64,000 nucleotides of DNA from Rhodopseudomonas sp. AAP120. GTDB lineage: Bacteria; Pseudomonadota; Alphaproteobacteria; Rhizobiales; Xanthobacteraceae. Within the stretch, counting starts at the first letter, position 1. Each line of letters begins with the position of its first letter. The notes beneath the pieces are model-generated. The model searched no databases and was not told the origin of the DNA. It saw nothing but the letters and a program-made list of their open reading frames with translations. The translations under genes were made by a program, and so were the position numbers. The DNA is taken from contig NZ_LJIC01000022.1 of NCBI RefSeq assembly GCF_001295845.1, forward strand, positions 51,275 through 115,274, in the 5' to 3' direction. Of this stretch, positions 35,228-44,890 are shown piece by piece.

Positions 35228-35261
35228 GAACAAACGCCGCGGGCTTCGGTTCCCGCGGCGT
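35228..35261 (-). terminator. Intrinsic terminator of the acyl-CoA ligase gene
   Basis: On the minus strand ACGCCGCGGG and CCCGCGGCGT form a 10-bp stem followed by TTGTT, about 75 bp after the ligase stop codon. Confidence 0.75.
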
Positions 35262-35335
35262 CACTAGTTCTAGTTCCCTGCGAAGCGGGAAGATGCTGCA
35301 ACCTGTTCAGACAGCCGCAGCCGTCCGTGTGCTGT

Positions 35336-36880
35336 TCACGCCGCGGCGGCTTCCTTCTTCGGCCAGTAGCGGTCCTTGAGGTGGCGCTTGACCAGCTTGC
35401 CGGTCGGCGTGCGCGGCAGCTCGGTCTCGAAGTCGATCGAGCGCGGGCACTTGATCGGCGACAGGTGCTCGCGGCAGAAGCCGATCAGCTTGGCCTCGAG
35501 ATCCTTGCCGGGTGTCACGCCTTCGCGCGGCTGCACCACGGCCTTGACCTCTTCGCCCATCTCCTCGTTCGGCACGCCGAACACCGCGACGTCGGCGACG
35601 TCGGGATGCGTCAGCAGCACGTCCTCGGTCTCCTGCGGATAGATGTTCACGCCGCCGGAGATGATCATGTAGCTCTTGCGGTCGGTGAGATACAGGAAAC
35701 CCTCGTCGTCGAGATAGCCGACGTCGCCGAGCGTCGACCAGCCCTTGTCGTTGTAGGCGTTTTTGGTCTTGTCCGGATCGTTGTGATAGCTGAACGACGG
35801 CGCGTCGGCGAAATACACGGTGCCGATCTCGCCGACGGGCTGTTCGTCGCCGGTCTCGTCGAGGATCTTGATGGTCCCGACCACGGCCTTGCCGACCGTG
35901 CCGCGATGCGTCAGCCATTGCTGCGAGGTCGAGACGGTAACGCCGTTGCCTTCCGAGCCGGCATAGTACTCGATCAGGATCGGCCCCCACCATTCGATCA
36001 TCTTGGCCTTGACGTCGACCGGGCAGGGGGCGGCGGCGTGGATCGCGCCCTTCAGCGTCGACACGTCGTAGCGGGCGCGCACCTCGTCGGGCAGCTTGAG
36101 CATTCGCACGAACATCGTCGGCACCAGCTGCGACTGCGTGACCTTGTACTTCTCGACCAGCGCCAGGAATTGCTCGGCGTCGAAATGCTCCATGATCACC
36201 GAGGTGCCGCCGAGCGTGGTCGCCATCATGTTGAAGCGCAAAGGAGCTGCGTGATACAGCGGCGCCGGCGACAGATAGATGCTGCCTGCGTTCATGCCGC
36301 ACATCTTCTCGCACAAAAGGCGCAGGAACGGGCTCGGCACGTCGATGGCGTTGCCTTCGAACTCGCGCTTGATGCCCTTGGGGCGGCCGGTGGTGCCCGA
36401 CGAATACAGCATGTCGTAGCCGGCGACTTCGTCGGCGATCGGCGTGGTCTTTTGCGCGCCGGCCTCCTTGTCCCAGGAGCGGAAGCTCGCGGCCGGCTCG
36501 TCGACCATGAAGAACTCGACGCCCGGCAACTTGCCGACCAGCGGCGCAATCGCTGCGGAGCCCTGGGGCGAAGTGATCACGACCTTGGCGCCGCAATCCT
36601 GCACGATGTAGGCGATTTCGTCCTGCTTCAGGTAGCGGCTGATCGCCGTATAGTAGAGCCCCGAGCGCTGCGCTGCCCAGCAGATCTCCATGAATTCGAG
36701 GCGGTTCTCCATCAGCAGTGCGATGTGGTCGCCTGCCTTCAGGCCCAGCGAGCGAAACAGGTTCGCACCTTGGTTCGAGCGCTCGTCGAGCTGCCGGTAG
36801 GTAATGGCCTTCCCGGTCGATGCCATCTGATAGGCGATCTTGTCGGGCGTATTGCGGGCATGAATCGACGGATGCGTCAT
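35336..36880 (-). CDS. Acyl-CoA synthetase (AMP-forming)
   Basis: 514-residue ANL-family ligase activating a carboxylic acid to its CoA ester through an acyl-adenylate. Visible are the phosphate loop YSSGTTGRPKGI (about 168-179), a YYAGSEGNG adenine motif (about 305), GDVGYLDDEGFLYLTDRKSYMIISGG (the hinge Asp/Arg segment, about 395-420), and the C-terminal catalytic Lys in TPTGKLVKRHL. AGAGGAAAC precedes the ATG. It lies downstream of the thiolase gene (family C repeat between them) in the leftward arm of the TetR divergon. The substrate is probably a fatty or aryl acid. Confidence 0.94.
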   Translation of the reverse strand: MTHPSIHARNTPDKIAYQMASTGKAITYRQLDERSNQGANLFRSLGLKAGDHIALLMENRLEFMEICWAAQRSGLYYTAISRYLKQDEIAYIVQDCGAKVVITSPQGSAAIAPLVGKLPGVEFFMVDEPAASFRSWDKEAGAQKTTPIADEVAGYDMLYSSGTTGRPKGIKREFEGNAIDVPSPFLRLLCEKMCGMNAGSIYLSPAPLYHAAPLRFNMMATTLGGTSVIMEHFDAEQFLALVEKYKVTQSQLVPTMFVRMLKLPDEVRARYDVSTLKGAIHAAAPCPVDVKAKMIEWWGPILIEYYAGSEGNGVTVSTSQQWLTHRGTVGKAVVGTIKILDETGDEQPVGEIGTVYFADAPSFSYHNDPDKTKNAYNDKGWSTLGDVGYLDDEGFLYLTDRKSYMIISGGVNIYPQETEDVLLTHPDVADVAVFGVPNEEMGEEVKAVVQPREGVTPGKDLEAKLIGFCREHLSPIKCPRSIDFETELPRTPTGKLVKRHLKDRYWPKKEAAAA

Positions 36881-36934
36881 GAATGTTTCCTCTTGGTGAT
36901 GCGGCGGATTGCTTTCCGCTCTGAAGTTGTTCGG

Positions 36935-37076
36935 CGTGCCCCGGATGCAGTGCGCTGCGCCGCTCTTGCGGCGTGGTGCGCTGCTGATCCGGGGCCCCGG
37001 TGCTTATTGCCGGCGCTCGACCGGGGTCCCGGATCTGCGGCGCAGCGCTTTGCGCTGCACCTTGTCCGGGACACGG
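36935..37076 (-). repeat. Dispersed palindromic repeat, family C (copy 1)
   Basis: Inverted relative to the other three copies on the plus strand, but the same with respect to the gene before it. On the minus strand it reads CGTGTCCCGGACAAGGTGCA, a GATCCGGGACCCCGG-like segment, GGGGCCCCGGATCAGCAGCG, CACCACGCCGCAAGAGCGGC and CATCCGGGGCACG. It lies just past the thiolase stop. Confidence 0.82.
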
Positions 37077-37097
37077 GGGTGGCGTGATACGGACGGC

Positions 37098-38273
<1,176 letters not shown>

Positions 38274-38345
38274 GGGGTTTTCTCCCTTGATGTTGGTTGT
38301 TTCGGCTGTGCCGATAGGCGGCGGATTAAAGGGGTGGCTTCCGAT

Positions 38346-38365
38346 TTAGTCAATCAATCAATTAA
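38346..38365. promoter_or_regulatory. Candidate operator between thiolase and TetR genes
   Basis: TTAGTCAATCAATCAATTAA is an AT-rich stretch with CAAT repeated three times and weak dyad ends (TTA/TAA), placed midway between the divergent starts. A TetR site is plausible but symmetry is imperfect. Confidence 0.35.
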
Positions 38366-38405
38366 CGCTTGAGCCCGGCGCCGCGATGGGCTAATTGCGA
38401 CGCCG

Positions 38406-39077
38406 ATGGCAGCTCAACCGACCCAAGCGCTGGCGACCCGAGTACCGGTGGTGAAGAATTCCACCGCCGACAAGCTGTTGGTCGCCGCCGGCGAATTGAT
38501 GATCGAGCGCAACTCGGTCGAGATTTCGCTGTCCGACATCGCGCAGAAATCGGGCGTCAACGCCGCGCTGGTGAAATATCACTTCGGCAACAAGGATGGT
38601 CTGCTGCTGGCGTTGCTCGAGCGCGACGCGTCTCACGAGATGACTCATCTCGAATTTCTGCTGGCGCAGCCGCTGTCGCCGACCACCAAGATGAAGCTGC
38701 ATATCGCCGGCATCATCAAGGCCTACCACCAGTTTCCGTATCTGAACCGGCTGATCCACTATTTGCTGCACGGCTCGAATCGCGATGCCGCAGACGAGGT
38801 CACGAAATTCTTCGTCGGTCCGCTGCTCGATTTCCATCGCAAGCTGATCGCCGAAGGGATCGCCGCGAAGGAGTTTCGCAACGTGGATCCCGTGCTGTTC
38901 TACACCACGTTGATCGGCGCTTGCGATCACCTGTTCTTCGGGCGTCAGACCATGATGCGGGCGGCCGGCGTCGGTCCGGTCACCGATGAAGTCTGTCGCG
39001 CTTATATCAGCCATATCGAACAGATCGTCCTCGGCGGGCTGTTGCTGCGAAGAAGCGACCAGGCGTCGCGTTCGTAA
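38406..39077 (+). CDS. TetR/AcrR-family transcriptional regulator
   Basis: 223 residues. The N-terminal helix-turn-helix covers about 20-65 (LLVAAGELMIE, ISLSDIAQKSGVNAALVKYHFGNKDGLLLALL), typical of TetR. The C-terminal helical ligand domain (about 75-210) has no recognised signature. The location between divergent arms of CoA-ester genes makes it the probable local repressor, with an acyl-CoA as the likely inducer (inference). The start codon has no strong ribosome site. Confidence 0.92.
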   Translation: MAAQPTQALATRVPVVKNSTADKLLVAAGELMIERNSVEISLSDIAQKSGVNAALVKYHFGNKDGLLLALLERDASHEMTHLEFLLAQPLSPTTKMKLHIAGIIKAYHQFPYLNRLIHYLLHGSNRDAADEVTKFFVGPLLDFHRKLIAEGIAAKEFRNVDPVLFYTTLIGACDHLFFGRQTMMRAAGVGPVTDEVCRAYISHIEQIVLGGLLLRRSDQASRS

Positions 39078-39663
39078 CACCTGCCGCGGACCAACCAGCT
39101 AATAATAAGAAGAAACGACTCCAAGCAACTGAGAGACCTTCAATCAGGACCCGGGACACGCCGAAGAAAATCCGAACAACAACAATAACGCCCAAGGACC
39201 AGTTCACGGAATCTGCCCGAAAGAGGCAGGCGGAATGGAACAGCAGGCACCCCCGGGACATCGTTTGAAGTGTTTCGATAACAACAAGAAAACAGCCAGG
39301 AAACGCCCGAGTATCTTCAGGTATCGATCGTCCCGCCCCGACAGGCGGCCGCAAGGCGCGAGGGGTGGAGAGCGCAACAACAATCCGAGCCCAACAGCTC
39401 AGTCCAGGGGGCGCGCTTCGCCCTCCTTCTGAGAGTCGCGACTTGACCAGGACGGCCGCGCCGCACCGGCGGAGAGCTTTCCGGAAACGATAAATCGGGG
39501 AAACGCCCAAGGGTCCGTTGAACATCCCGGTTCGAAAGCGCAAGAAGAGCACGCCAAGGGGCCCGCGCGAGGTCCGTCGAACAGTTCAGGAAACGCCCGA
39601 GGACCGGCCCCGTCACGGCTTCGACCAAGAGTTTCAGGAAGCGCCCAAGGAAAGGGATTACCA
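39078..39663 (+). repeat. Long purine-rich leader with repeated GGAAACGCCCRAGG motif
   Basis: This 586-bp stretch has no convincing gene on either strand. A motif close to CAGGAAACGCCCRAGG recurs at about 39188 (partial), 39297, 39496, 39587 and 39635. The last copy runs into the ribosome site AAGGAAAGG of the SDR gene. AAC/AAT-rich tracts (ACAACAACAATAAC, ATAACAACAAGAAAAC) separate copies. It may be a long 5' untranslated region or a decayed array. Confidence 0.5.
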
Positions 39664-40422
39664 ATGCAGTTGAAAGACGTCTCCGTTCTCATCACCGGCG
39701 GTGGATCGGGACTCGGCGCCGCGACGGCGCACGCGATGGCCGCCAAGGGCGCCAAGGTCGCCGTGCTCGATATGAACAAGGACAATGCCGACAAGGTCGC
39801 GGCCGAAATCGGCGGCGTGGCCTGCGTCGGAGACGTGTCGCAGGAAGCTCCGGTCAAGGAAGCGATCGCCAAGGCTGAAGCCGCCCATGGCATCGTCCGC
39901 GTGCTGGTGAACTGCGCCGGCATCGGCGGCGCGGTGAAGACCGTCAGCAAGAACGGCGCCTATCCGCTCGACCACTTCATGCGCATCATCAACGTCAATC
40001 TGATCGGCAGCTTCAACTGCATCCGTCTCGTTGCCGAGCGCATGCAGAGCGCCCCGACGATCGGCGAAGAGCGCGGCGTCTGCATCAACACCGCGTCGGT
40101 CGCGGCCTATGATGGCCAGATCGGCCAGGCCGCTTACTCGGCGTCGAAGGGCGGCATCGTCGGCATGACCCTGCCGGTGGCGCGCGACCTCGCCTCGATG
40201 AACATCCGGGTCATGACCATCGCGCCGGGCCTGTTCCTGACGCCGCTGCTGATGGGTCTGTCGGAAGAAGCCCGCAAGAGCCTCGGCTCGCAGGTGCCGC
40301 ATCCGGCCCGCCTCGGCGATCCGTCGGAATACGCGTCGCTCGCGGTGCAGATCGTCGAGAACCCGATGCTGAACGGCGAGACCATCCGTCTCGACGGCGC
40401 CATCCGCATGGCCCCGCGGTAG
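39664..40422 (+). CDS. 3-hydroxyacyl-CoA dehydrogenase-type SDR (HSD10-like)
   Basis: 252-residue SDR resembling type II 3-hydroxyacyl-CoA dehydrogenase. The cofactor motif is [14 protein letters not shown] (about 9-22), the second-strand acidic residue is in VAVLDMN, then NCAGIGGA, catalytic Ser in [10 protein letters not shown] and YSASKGG with Tyr/Lys (about 157-161), and the C-terminal [10 protein letters not shown]. It probably oxidises a 3-hydroxyacyl-CoA in the beta-oxidation set. AAGGAAAGG precedes the ATG. It is first in the rightward arm after the TetR gene, behind an unusually long leader. Confidence 0.92.
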   Translation: MQLKDVSVLITGGGSGLGAATAHAMAAKGAKVAVLDMNKDNADKVAAEIGGVACVGDVSQEAPVKEAIAKAEAAHGIVRVLVNCAGIGGAVKTVSKNGAYPLDHFMRIINVNLIGSFNCIRLVAERMQSAPTIGEERGVCINTASVAAYDGQIGQAAYSASKGGIVGMTLPVARDLASMNIRVMTIAPGLFLTPLLMGLSEEARKSLGSQVPHPARLGDPSEYASLAVQIVENPMLNGETIRLDGAIRMAPR

Positions 40423-40433
40423 TAACACCTGAA

Positions 40434-40562
40434 CCCTCTCCCCTTGTGGGAGAGGGTGGCGAACGAAGCTCGCCGGGTGAGGGGGATCCGGGAGTCCGAA
40501 CCCCTCACCGGGCAGCGTTCGCAGTCGACGCAAACAGGCCCTCTCCCACAAGGGGAGAGGGC
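40434..40562. repeat. Family E palindromic repeat (copy 1)
   Basis: The outer arms, at 40434-40456 and about 40539-40561, are 23-nt perfect complements (CCCTCTCCCC, TTGTGGG, then AGAGGG). Each arm also folds on itself. Middle arms GGTGAGGGGGATCCGGGAG and CCCCTCACCGGG pair too. It lies between the SDR and hydratase genes. Confidence 0.85.
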
Positions 40563-40660
40563 GCAGCAACGAGCGCCGAGGCGGCGACAACGTCGTCCGG
40601 CGAAATAACAAGCTTCGCGACAGCGGGGCATGAAAACAACGTGTTGCGGGAGTGAAGAGC

Positions 40661-41467
40661 GTGTCCCAGGTGCTGCTGGTCGATCATCGCGATGGCGTCG
40701 ATTGGGTGACGCTGAACCGTCCCGACAGCCTGAATGCGCTGGATCCCGAACTGGTCGATGCGCTCAACGATTATTTCGGCCAGCTGCAGCGCAATCGCGA
40801 CACGCGAGTCGTGGTGCTGAAGGGCGCCGGCAAGAACTTTTGCGCCGGGCTGGATCTGAAGGCGGCGATGGGCCGCCGCGGCAAGCAACAGGAGCCGCCG
40901 GGCGTCACCGAGTCGCTGGATTCGCAGCGCCGGATCGCCGACATCGTGATTTTGATGCGCCGCTGCCCGCAGCCGATCATCGCGCTGGTGCAGGGCGCGG
41001 CCGCCGGCGGTGGCTTTGCGTTGGCGCTGGCTGCCGATGTTCGTATCGCTGGACGGACCGCGCGGATGAACTGCGCTTTCATCAAGCTCGGCCTCGGTGG
41101 CTGCGACATCGGCACCAGCTACTTTTTGCCGCGCCTCGTCGGCGTCTCGGTCGCGTCCGAACTGATCCTCACTGGCCGGTTCATCGGCGCCGAGCGCGCG
41201 CTGATGACGGGGCTGGTCTCCGAGTTGGTCGAGGACGATCAGCTCGATGCCGCGGCGCAACCCTTTGTCGATGCGATGATGGCGGCGTCACCGGTGGGTT
41301 TGCGGCTGTCCAAGGAATGCCTCAACATGGCGGTCGATGCCGGCTCGATCGAGCAGGTGATCGCGATGGAAGATCGCAATCAGGTGCTGTGCTCGCGCTC
41401 GGAGGATTTCGCCGAGGGCATCGCGGCCTTCCTGGAGAAGCGCAAGCCGGTGTATATTCGCCGCTAG
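40661..41467 (+). CDS. Enoyl-CoA hydratase/isomerase-family protein
   Basis: About 268 residues of crotonase fold. GTG 40661 is chosen because GGGAG lies eight bases before it; an in-frame GTG at 40652 overlaps that site. The oxyanion-hole segments are KNFCAGLDLKAAMG (about 61-74) and GAAAGGGFALALAADVRI. At the two positions where standard hydratases carry glutamates the sequence shows Ala (GFALAL) and a non-Glu residue (AFIKLGLGGCDIG); the Asp in GGCDIG may substitute. It could hydrate a cinnamoyl- or fatty enoyl-CoA. It precedes the feruloyl-CoA-synthase-like ligase gene by 78 bp. Confidence 0.9.
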   Translation: MSQVLLVDHRDGVDWVTLNRPDSLNALDPELVDALNDYFGQLQRNRDTRVVVLKGAGKNFCAGLDLKAAMGRRGKQQEPPGVTESLDSQRRIADIVILMRRCPQPIIALVQGAAAGGGFALALAADVRIAGRTARMNCAFIKLGLGGCDIGTSYFLPRLVGVSVASELILTGRFIGAERALMTGLVSELVEDDQLDAAAQPFVDAMMAASPVGLRLSKECLNMAVDAGSIEQVIAMEDRNQVLCSRSEDFAEGIAAFLEKRKPVYIRR

Positions 41468-41545
41468 GCGAGTGCGCGCTGCGGTGAGCATTGCGACGTA
41501 GAAGAACAGCGGCCCGGAAAGAGGCCCAGACGGGAGAAACCAGGA

Positions 41546-43420
41546 ATGACTTCAAGCGCAGCCGCGGTGTTGACCAAGCCGGCCTTCCGCAAGGTCAATT
41601 GGCTGCCACGCGACATCGACGTCGAGCGTCGTCCCGATGGCGTGATTGTGATGAAGTCGCGTTTCCCGCTGCGGGATCACGATCCGCATCTGCCGATGGC
41701 GCTCGCCAAGTGGGCCAAGCAGCGACCGGATCATACCTGGCTGGCGCAGCGCGGCGGCGCGGACCGGCAATGGCGCAAGGTTTCCTATGCCGAGGCCAAG
41801 CGGATCGTCGACGGCCTGACCCAGGCGCTGCTCAACCTGAAGCTGCCGGAAGGTCGCCCGGTCACCATCCTGTCGGGCAATTCGATCGAGCATGCGCTGA
41901 TGATGATGGCGGCGATGCAGGCGCGGATCCCGACTGCGCCGGTGTCGCCGGCCTATTCGCTGATGAGCCAGGATCATCAGAAGCTCAAATATCTGTTCGA
42001 CCTGGTGAAGCCCGCCGTGGTGCTGGTGCAGGACGGCGCGCAGTTCAGTAAGGCGCTGCACGCGCTGGATCTCACCGGCGTGCAGGTGGTGCACGTCGCC
42101 AATCCGGCCGAGGGCATCGCCAGCGTGTCGTTCGCCGAGATGGCCGCGACCCCGGTCACCGCCGAGGTCGAGCAGTCGGTCGCGCAGATCACGCCCGATA
42201 CCGTCGCCAAGCTGCTGTTCACCTCCGGCTCGACCGGCATGCCGAAGGCGGTGATCAACACCCAGCGCATGATGTGCGCCAATGCCGCGATGATGATGCA
42301 GGTGCGGCCGCGCGATCCGAACGGACCGCTGCCGGTCAACCTCGACTGGATGCCCTGGAATCACACCATGGGCGGCAACGCGTCGTTCAATCCGCTGCTG
42401 ATCGAAGGCGGCACGATGTACATCGACGACGGCCGCCCGGTGCCCGGCATGATCGAAGAAACGCTGCGCAACCTGCGTGAGATCTCGCCGACCTACTACG
42501 CGAACGTTCCGGCCGGCTACGCCGCACTTGCGGCGGCGATGGAAAAGGACGAAGCGCTGTGCCGGTCGTTCTTCAAGAACCTCAGCCTGATGGCTTACGG
42601 CGGCGCGCGCTTGCCGGACGATCTCTACGAACGGATGCAGACGCTGGCGGTCCGCGCCACCGGCGAGCGTCTGGTGTTCTACACCGGCTGGGGCTCGACC
42701 GAGACCGCGCCGACCTCGACCGGCACGTATTGGGACACGGAGCGTGTCGGCCTGATCGGTCTGCCGTTTCCCGGCGTCGAGCTGAAGATGCTGCCGATCG
42801 GCGACAAGTACGAACTACGTCTGCGTGGCGTCAACGTGATGCCCGGCTATTACGGCCAGCCGGAGCTGACCGAGAAAGCGTTCGACGAAGAGGGCTTCTA
42901 CAAGATCGGCGATGCCGGCGTGTTCGTCGATCCGAACGATCCAGTGAAGGGCATCATTTTCGCCGGCCGCGTGGTCGAAGACTTCAAATTGATGACCGGC
43001 ACCTTCGTGCATGTCAGCACGGTGCGCACCGATGCGATCGCCGCCGCGACGCCGGTGGTGCAGGACGCGCTGGTGGCGGGGCAGGATCGTGAATTCATCG
43101 GCCTGCTGGCGTGGCCGAACCTGCACGCCTGCCGCCAGATCGTCGGCAATCCGGACGCGACGTTCGAGGACGTGGTGAAGCATCCGGCGGTGCTCGCGGC
43201 GTTCAAGGCCGGCCTTGAGAAGCATAACGCCGAGGTCAAGGGCGTCAGCTCGATGCGGATCGCGCGCGCCATGCTGATGAGCGAACCGCCGTCGATCGAC
43301 GGCAACGAACTCACCGACAAGGGCTACATCAACCAGCGCGCCGGCCTCGAGCGCCGCGCCGCGTTGGTCGCGCGGCTGTATGCCGCGACGCCGGATGATG
43401 ATGTGGTGGTGCTGAAGTGA
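41546..43420 (+). CDS. Feruloyl-CoA synthase-like AMP-forming ligase
   Basis: 624-residue ANL ligase, longer than the 514-residue ligase at 35336. The start (LPRDIDVERRPDGVIVMKSRFPL) and the motifs LLFTSGSTGMPKAVINTQ (phosphate loop, about 225), NLDWMPWNHTMGGN (about 266), GWGSTETAPTST, then EGFYKIGDAG (about 450) are those of feruloyl-CoA synthase-type enzymes. The C-terminal GNELTDKGYINQRAGLERRA carries the catalytic Lys segment. It probably activates a hydroxycinnamic or related acid to its CoA ester for side-chain degradation; the exact substrate is uncertain. Confidence 0.9.
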   Translation: MTSSAAAVLTKPAFRKVNWLPRDIDVERRPDGVIVMKSRFPLRDHDPHLPMALAKWAKQRPDHTWLAQRGGADRQWRKVSYAEAKRIVDGLTQALLNLKLPEGRPVTILSGNSIEHALMMMAAMQARIPTAPVSPAYSLMSQDHQKLKYLFDLVKPAVVLVQDGAQFSKALHALDLTGVQVVHVANPAEGIASVSFAEMAATPVTAEVEQSVAQITPDTVAKLLFTSGSTGMPKAVINTQRMMCANAAMMMQVRPRDPNGPLPVNLDWMPWNHTMGGNASFNPLLIEGGTMYIDDGRPVPGMIEETLRNLREISPTYYANVPAGYAALAAAMEKDEALCRSFFKNLSLMAYGGARLPDDLYERMQTLAVRATGERLVFYTGWGSTETAPTSTGTYWDTERVGLIGLPFPGVELKMLPIGDKYELRLRGVNVMPGYYGQPELTEKAFDEEGFYKIGDAGVFVDPNDPVKGIIFAGRVVEDFKLMTGTFVHVSTVRTDAIAAATPVVQDALVAGQDREFIGLLAWPNLHACRQIVGNPDATFEDVVKHPAVLAAFKAGLEKHNAEVKGVSSMRIARAMLMSEPPSIDGNELTDKGYINQRAGLERRAALVARLYAATPDDDVVVLK

Positions 43421-43438
43421 GCGGCGCTAACACCCTAT

Positions 43439-43548
43439 CGTTCGTCAATCCGGGATGCGCCCCTTGGGGCGCAGGTCCGGAATCCATAACCCCCGGCGGT
43501 GATTATGGATTCCGGGTTCGCGCTGCGCGCGCCCCGGAATGACGAACG
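43439..43548. repeat. Family B palindromic repeat (copy 2)
   Basis: CGTTCGTCAATCCGGG and CCCCGGAATGACGAACG outer arms; CCGGAATCCATAA and TTATGGATTCCGG inner arms. It lies between the ligase gene and the first acyl-CoA dehydrogenase gene. Confidence 0.82.
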
Positions 43549-43597
43549 TGAATGTATCGAATGACAGCTAACAACTAACAACAAACGAGACACGGCC

Positions 43598-44725
43598 ATG
43601 AACTTCGATTTCTCCGACGACCAGAAGCAACTGCGCGATCAGGCACGGCGGTTTCTTGCCGAGAAGTGCCCGCCGCGGGCGGTGCGCGCCGTGCTCGAGG
43701 GCAAGGCGGATTACGATCGTGACCTCTGGAAGGGACTGGCCGAGATGGGCTTCCTCGGCGTCGCGATTCCCGAGGAATTCGGCGGCACCGGGGCGGGGCA
43801 TCTCGAGCTGTGCGTCATCGCCGAAGAGCTCGGCCGCGCGCTGGCGCCGGTGCCGTTCGCCTCGACCGTCTATCTCGCGGCGGAAGCGTTGCTGATCGCC
43901 GGCTCGGACGAGCAGAAGCAGAAGTGGCTGCCGAAGATTTCCTCGGGCGAGGCGATCGGCACGCTGGCGCTGTTCGAAGGCACCGGCAATCGGTCGCACA
44001 AGGCCGTCAAGGTCACGGCGTCAAACGGCACGATTTCAGGCACCAAGAAGCCCGTCGCCGACGGCGCCATCGCCGACTTCGCGATCGTCGCGGCGCGCAC
44101 CGGCAACAGCGGCCGTGAAGCCGATATTTCGTTGTTCCTGGTCGATCTCAAGGCCGGCGGCGTCACTGCCAAGCCGCTGCAGAATGTCGATCCGTCGCGG
44201 CAGCAAGCCGAGTTGGTGTTCGATGGCGCCAAGGCCGAGCCGCTCGGCGCCGCGAATGAAGGCTGGAGCATCCTGTCGCGGGTGATGGACCGCGCTGCGG
44301 TGCTGATCGGCTTCGAGCAGGTCGGCGGCGCCGACCGCGCGCTGGAAATGGGCCGTGACTACGCGCTCGACCGCATCGCATTCGGCCGGCCGATCGGCTC
44401 GTTCCAGGCGGTCAAGCACATCCTCGCCGACATGTACGTCTCGGCGACGCTGGCGCGCTCGAACTGCTACTACGGCGCCTGGGCGCTCTCGACCGACGCG
44501 GGCGAACTCGCCGAAGCCGCCGCCGCGGCGCGGATCAGCGCCACGCAGGCGTTCCAGCATTGCGCCAAGCAGAACATCCAGGTGCACGGCGGCATGGGCT
44601 TCACCTGGGAGTTCGATTGTCACCTGTACTATCGCCGCTCCAACGCGCTGGCGCTGGCGCTCGGCAGCCAGTCCTATTGGGAAGACCAACTGATCGACCG
44701 CATGCGCCAGAAGAACGCGGCGTAA
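43598..44725 (+). CDS. Acyl-CoA dehydrogenase, small-subunit type (PimD/FadE-like)
   Basis: 375-residue member of the acyl-CoA dehydrogenase family. It shows an N-terminal helical domain (about 1-110), a beta domain (TLALFEGTGNR, then ISGTKKPVADGAIADFAIVAA), and a C-terminal helical domain with IAFGRPIGSFQAVKHILADM and VHGGMGFTWEFDCHLYYRRS. The helix-G position of the isovaleryl/long-chain-type catalytic Glu reads VMDRAAV, that is Asp. Together with the 415-residue neighbours this suggests the non-catalytic or FAD-bridging subunit of a heteromeric dehydrogenase like PimCD or FadE28/29 (inference). Confidence 0.9.
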   Translation: MNFDFSDDQKQLRDQARRFLAEKCPPRAVRAVLEGKADYDRDLWKGLAEMGFLGVAIPEEFGGTGAGHLELCVIAEELGRALAPVPFASTVYLAAEALLIAGSDEQKQKWLPKISSGEAIGTLALFEGTGNRSHKAVKVTASNGTISGTKKPVADGAIADFAIVAARTGNSGREADISLFLVDLKAGGVTAKPLQNVDPSRQQAELVFDGAKAEPLGAANEGWSILSRVMDRAAVLIGFEQVGGADRALEMGRDYALDRIAFGRPIGSFQAVKHILADMYVSATLARSNCYYGAWALSTDAGELAEAAAAARISATQAFQHCAKQNIQVHGGMGFTWEFDCHLYYRRSNALALALGSQSYWEDQLIDRMRQKNAA

Positions 44726-44730
44726 TTACG

Positions 44731-44869
44731 CTCGTGTCCCGGACGCGGTGCGGCGCGCAGCGCTGCTCCGCAGATCCGGGACCCCGCTTGAGCGCTGTGA
44801 ACCGGGGCCCCGGATCAGCAGCGCACCACGCCGCAAGGGCGGCGCACTGCGCTGCATCCGGGGCACGAG
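44731..44869 (+). repeat. Family C palindromic repeat (copy 2)
   Basis: Begins CTCGTGTCCCGGACGCGGTG, passes GCAGATCCGGGACCCCG and GGGGCCCCGGATCAGCAGCG, then CACCACGCCGCAAGGGCGGC, and ends ATCCGGGGCACGAG. It starts six bases after the dehydrogenase stop codon. Confidence 0.88.
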
Positions 44870-44890
44870 CTGCGAGATGAGGATAGGCAG

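Noticed and set aside
39007..39664. Minus-strand frames with repeated LGRFL-like segments
   Set aside because: The repeats come from the GGAAACGCCC motif read in reverse; the frames lack ribosome sites and overlap the end of the TetR gene.
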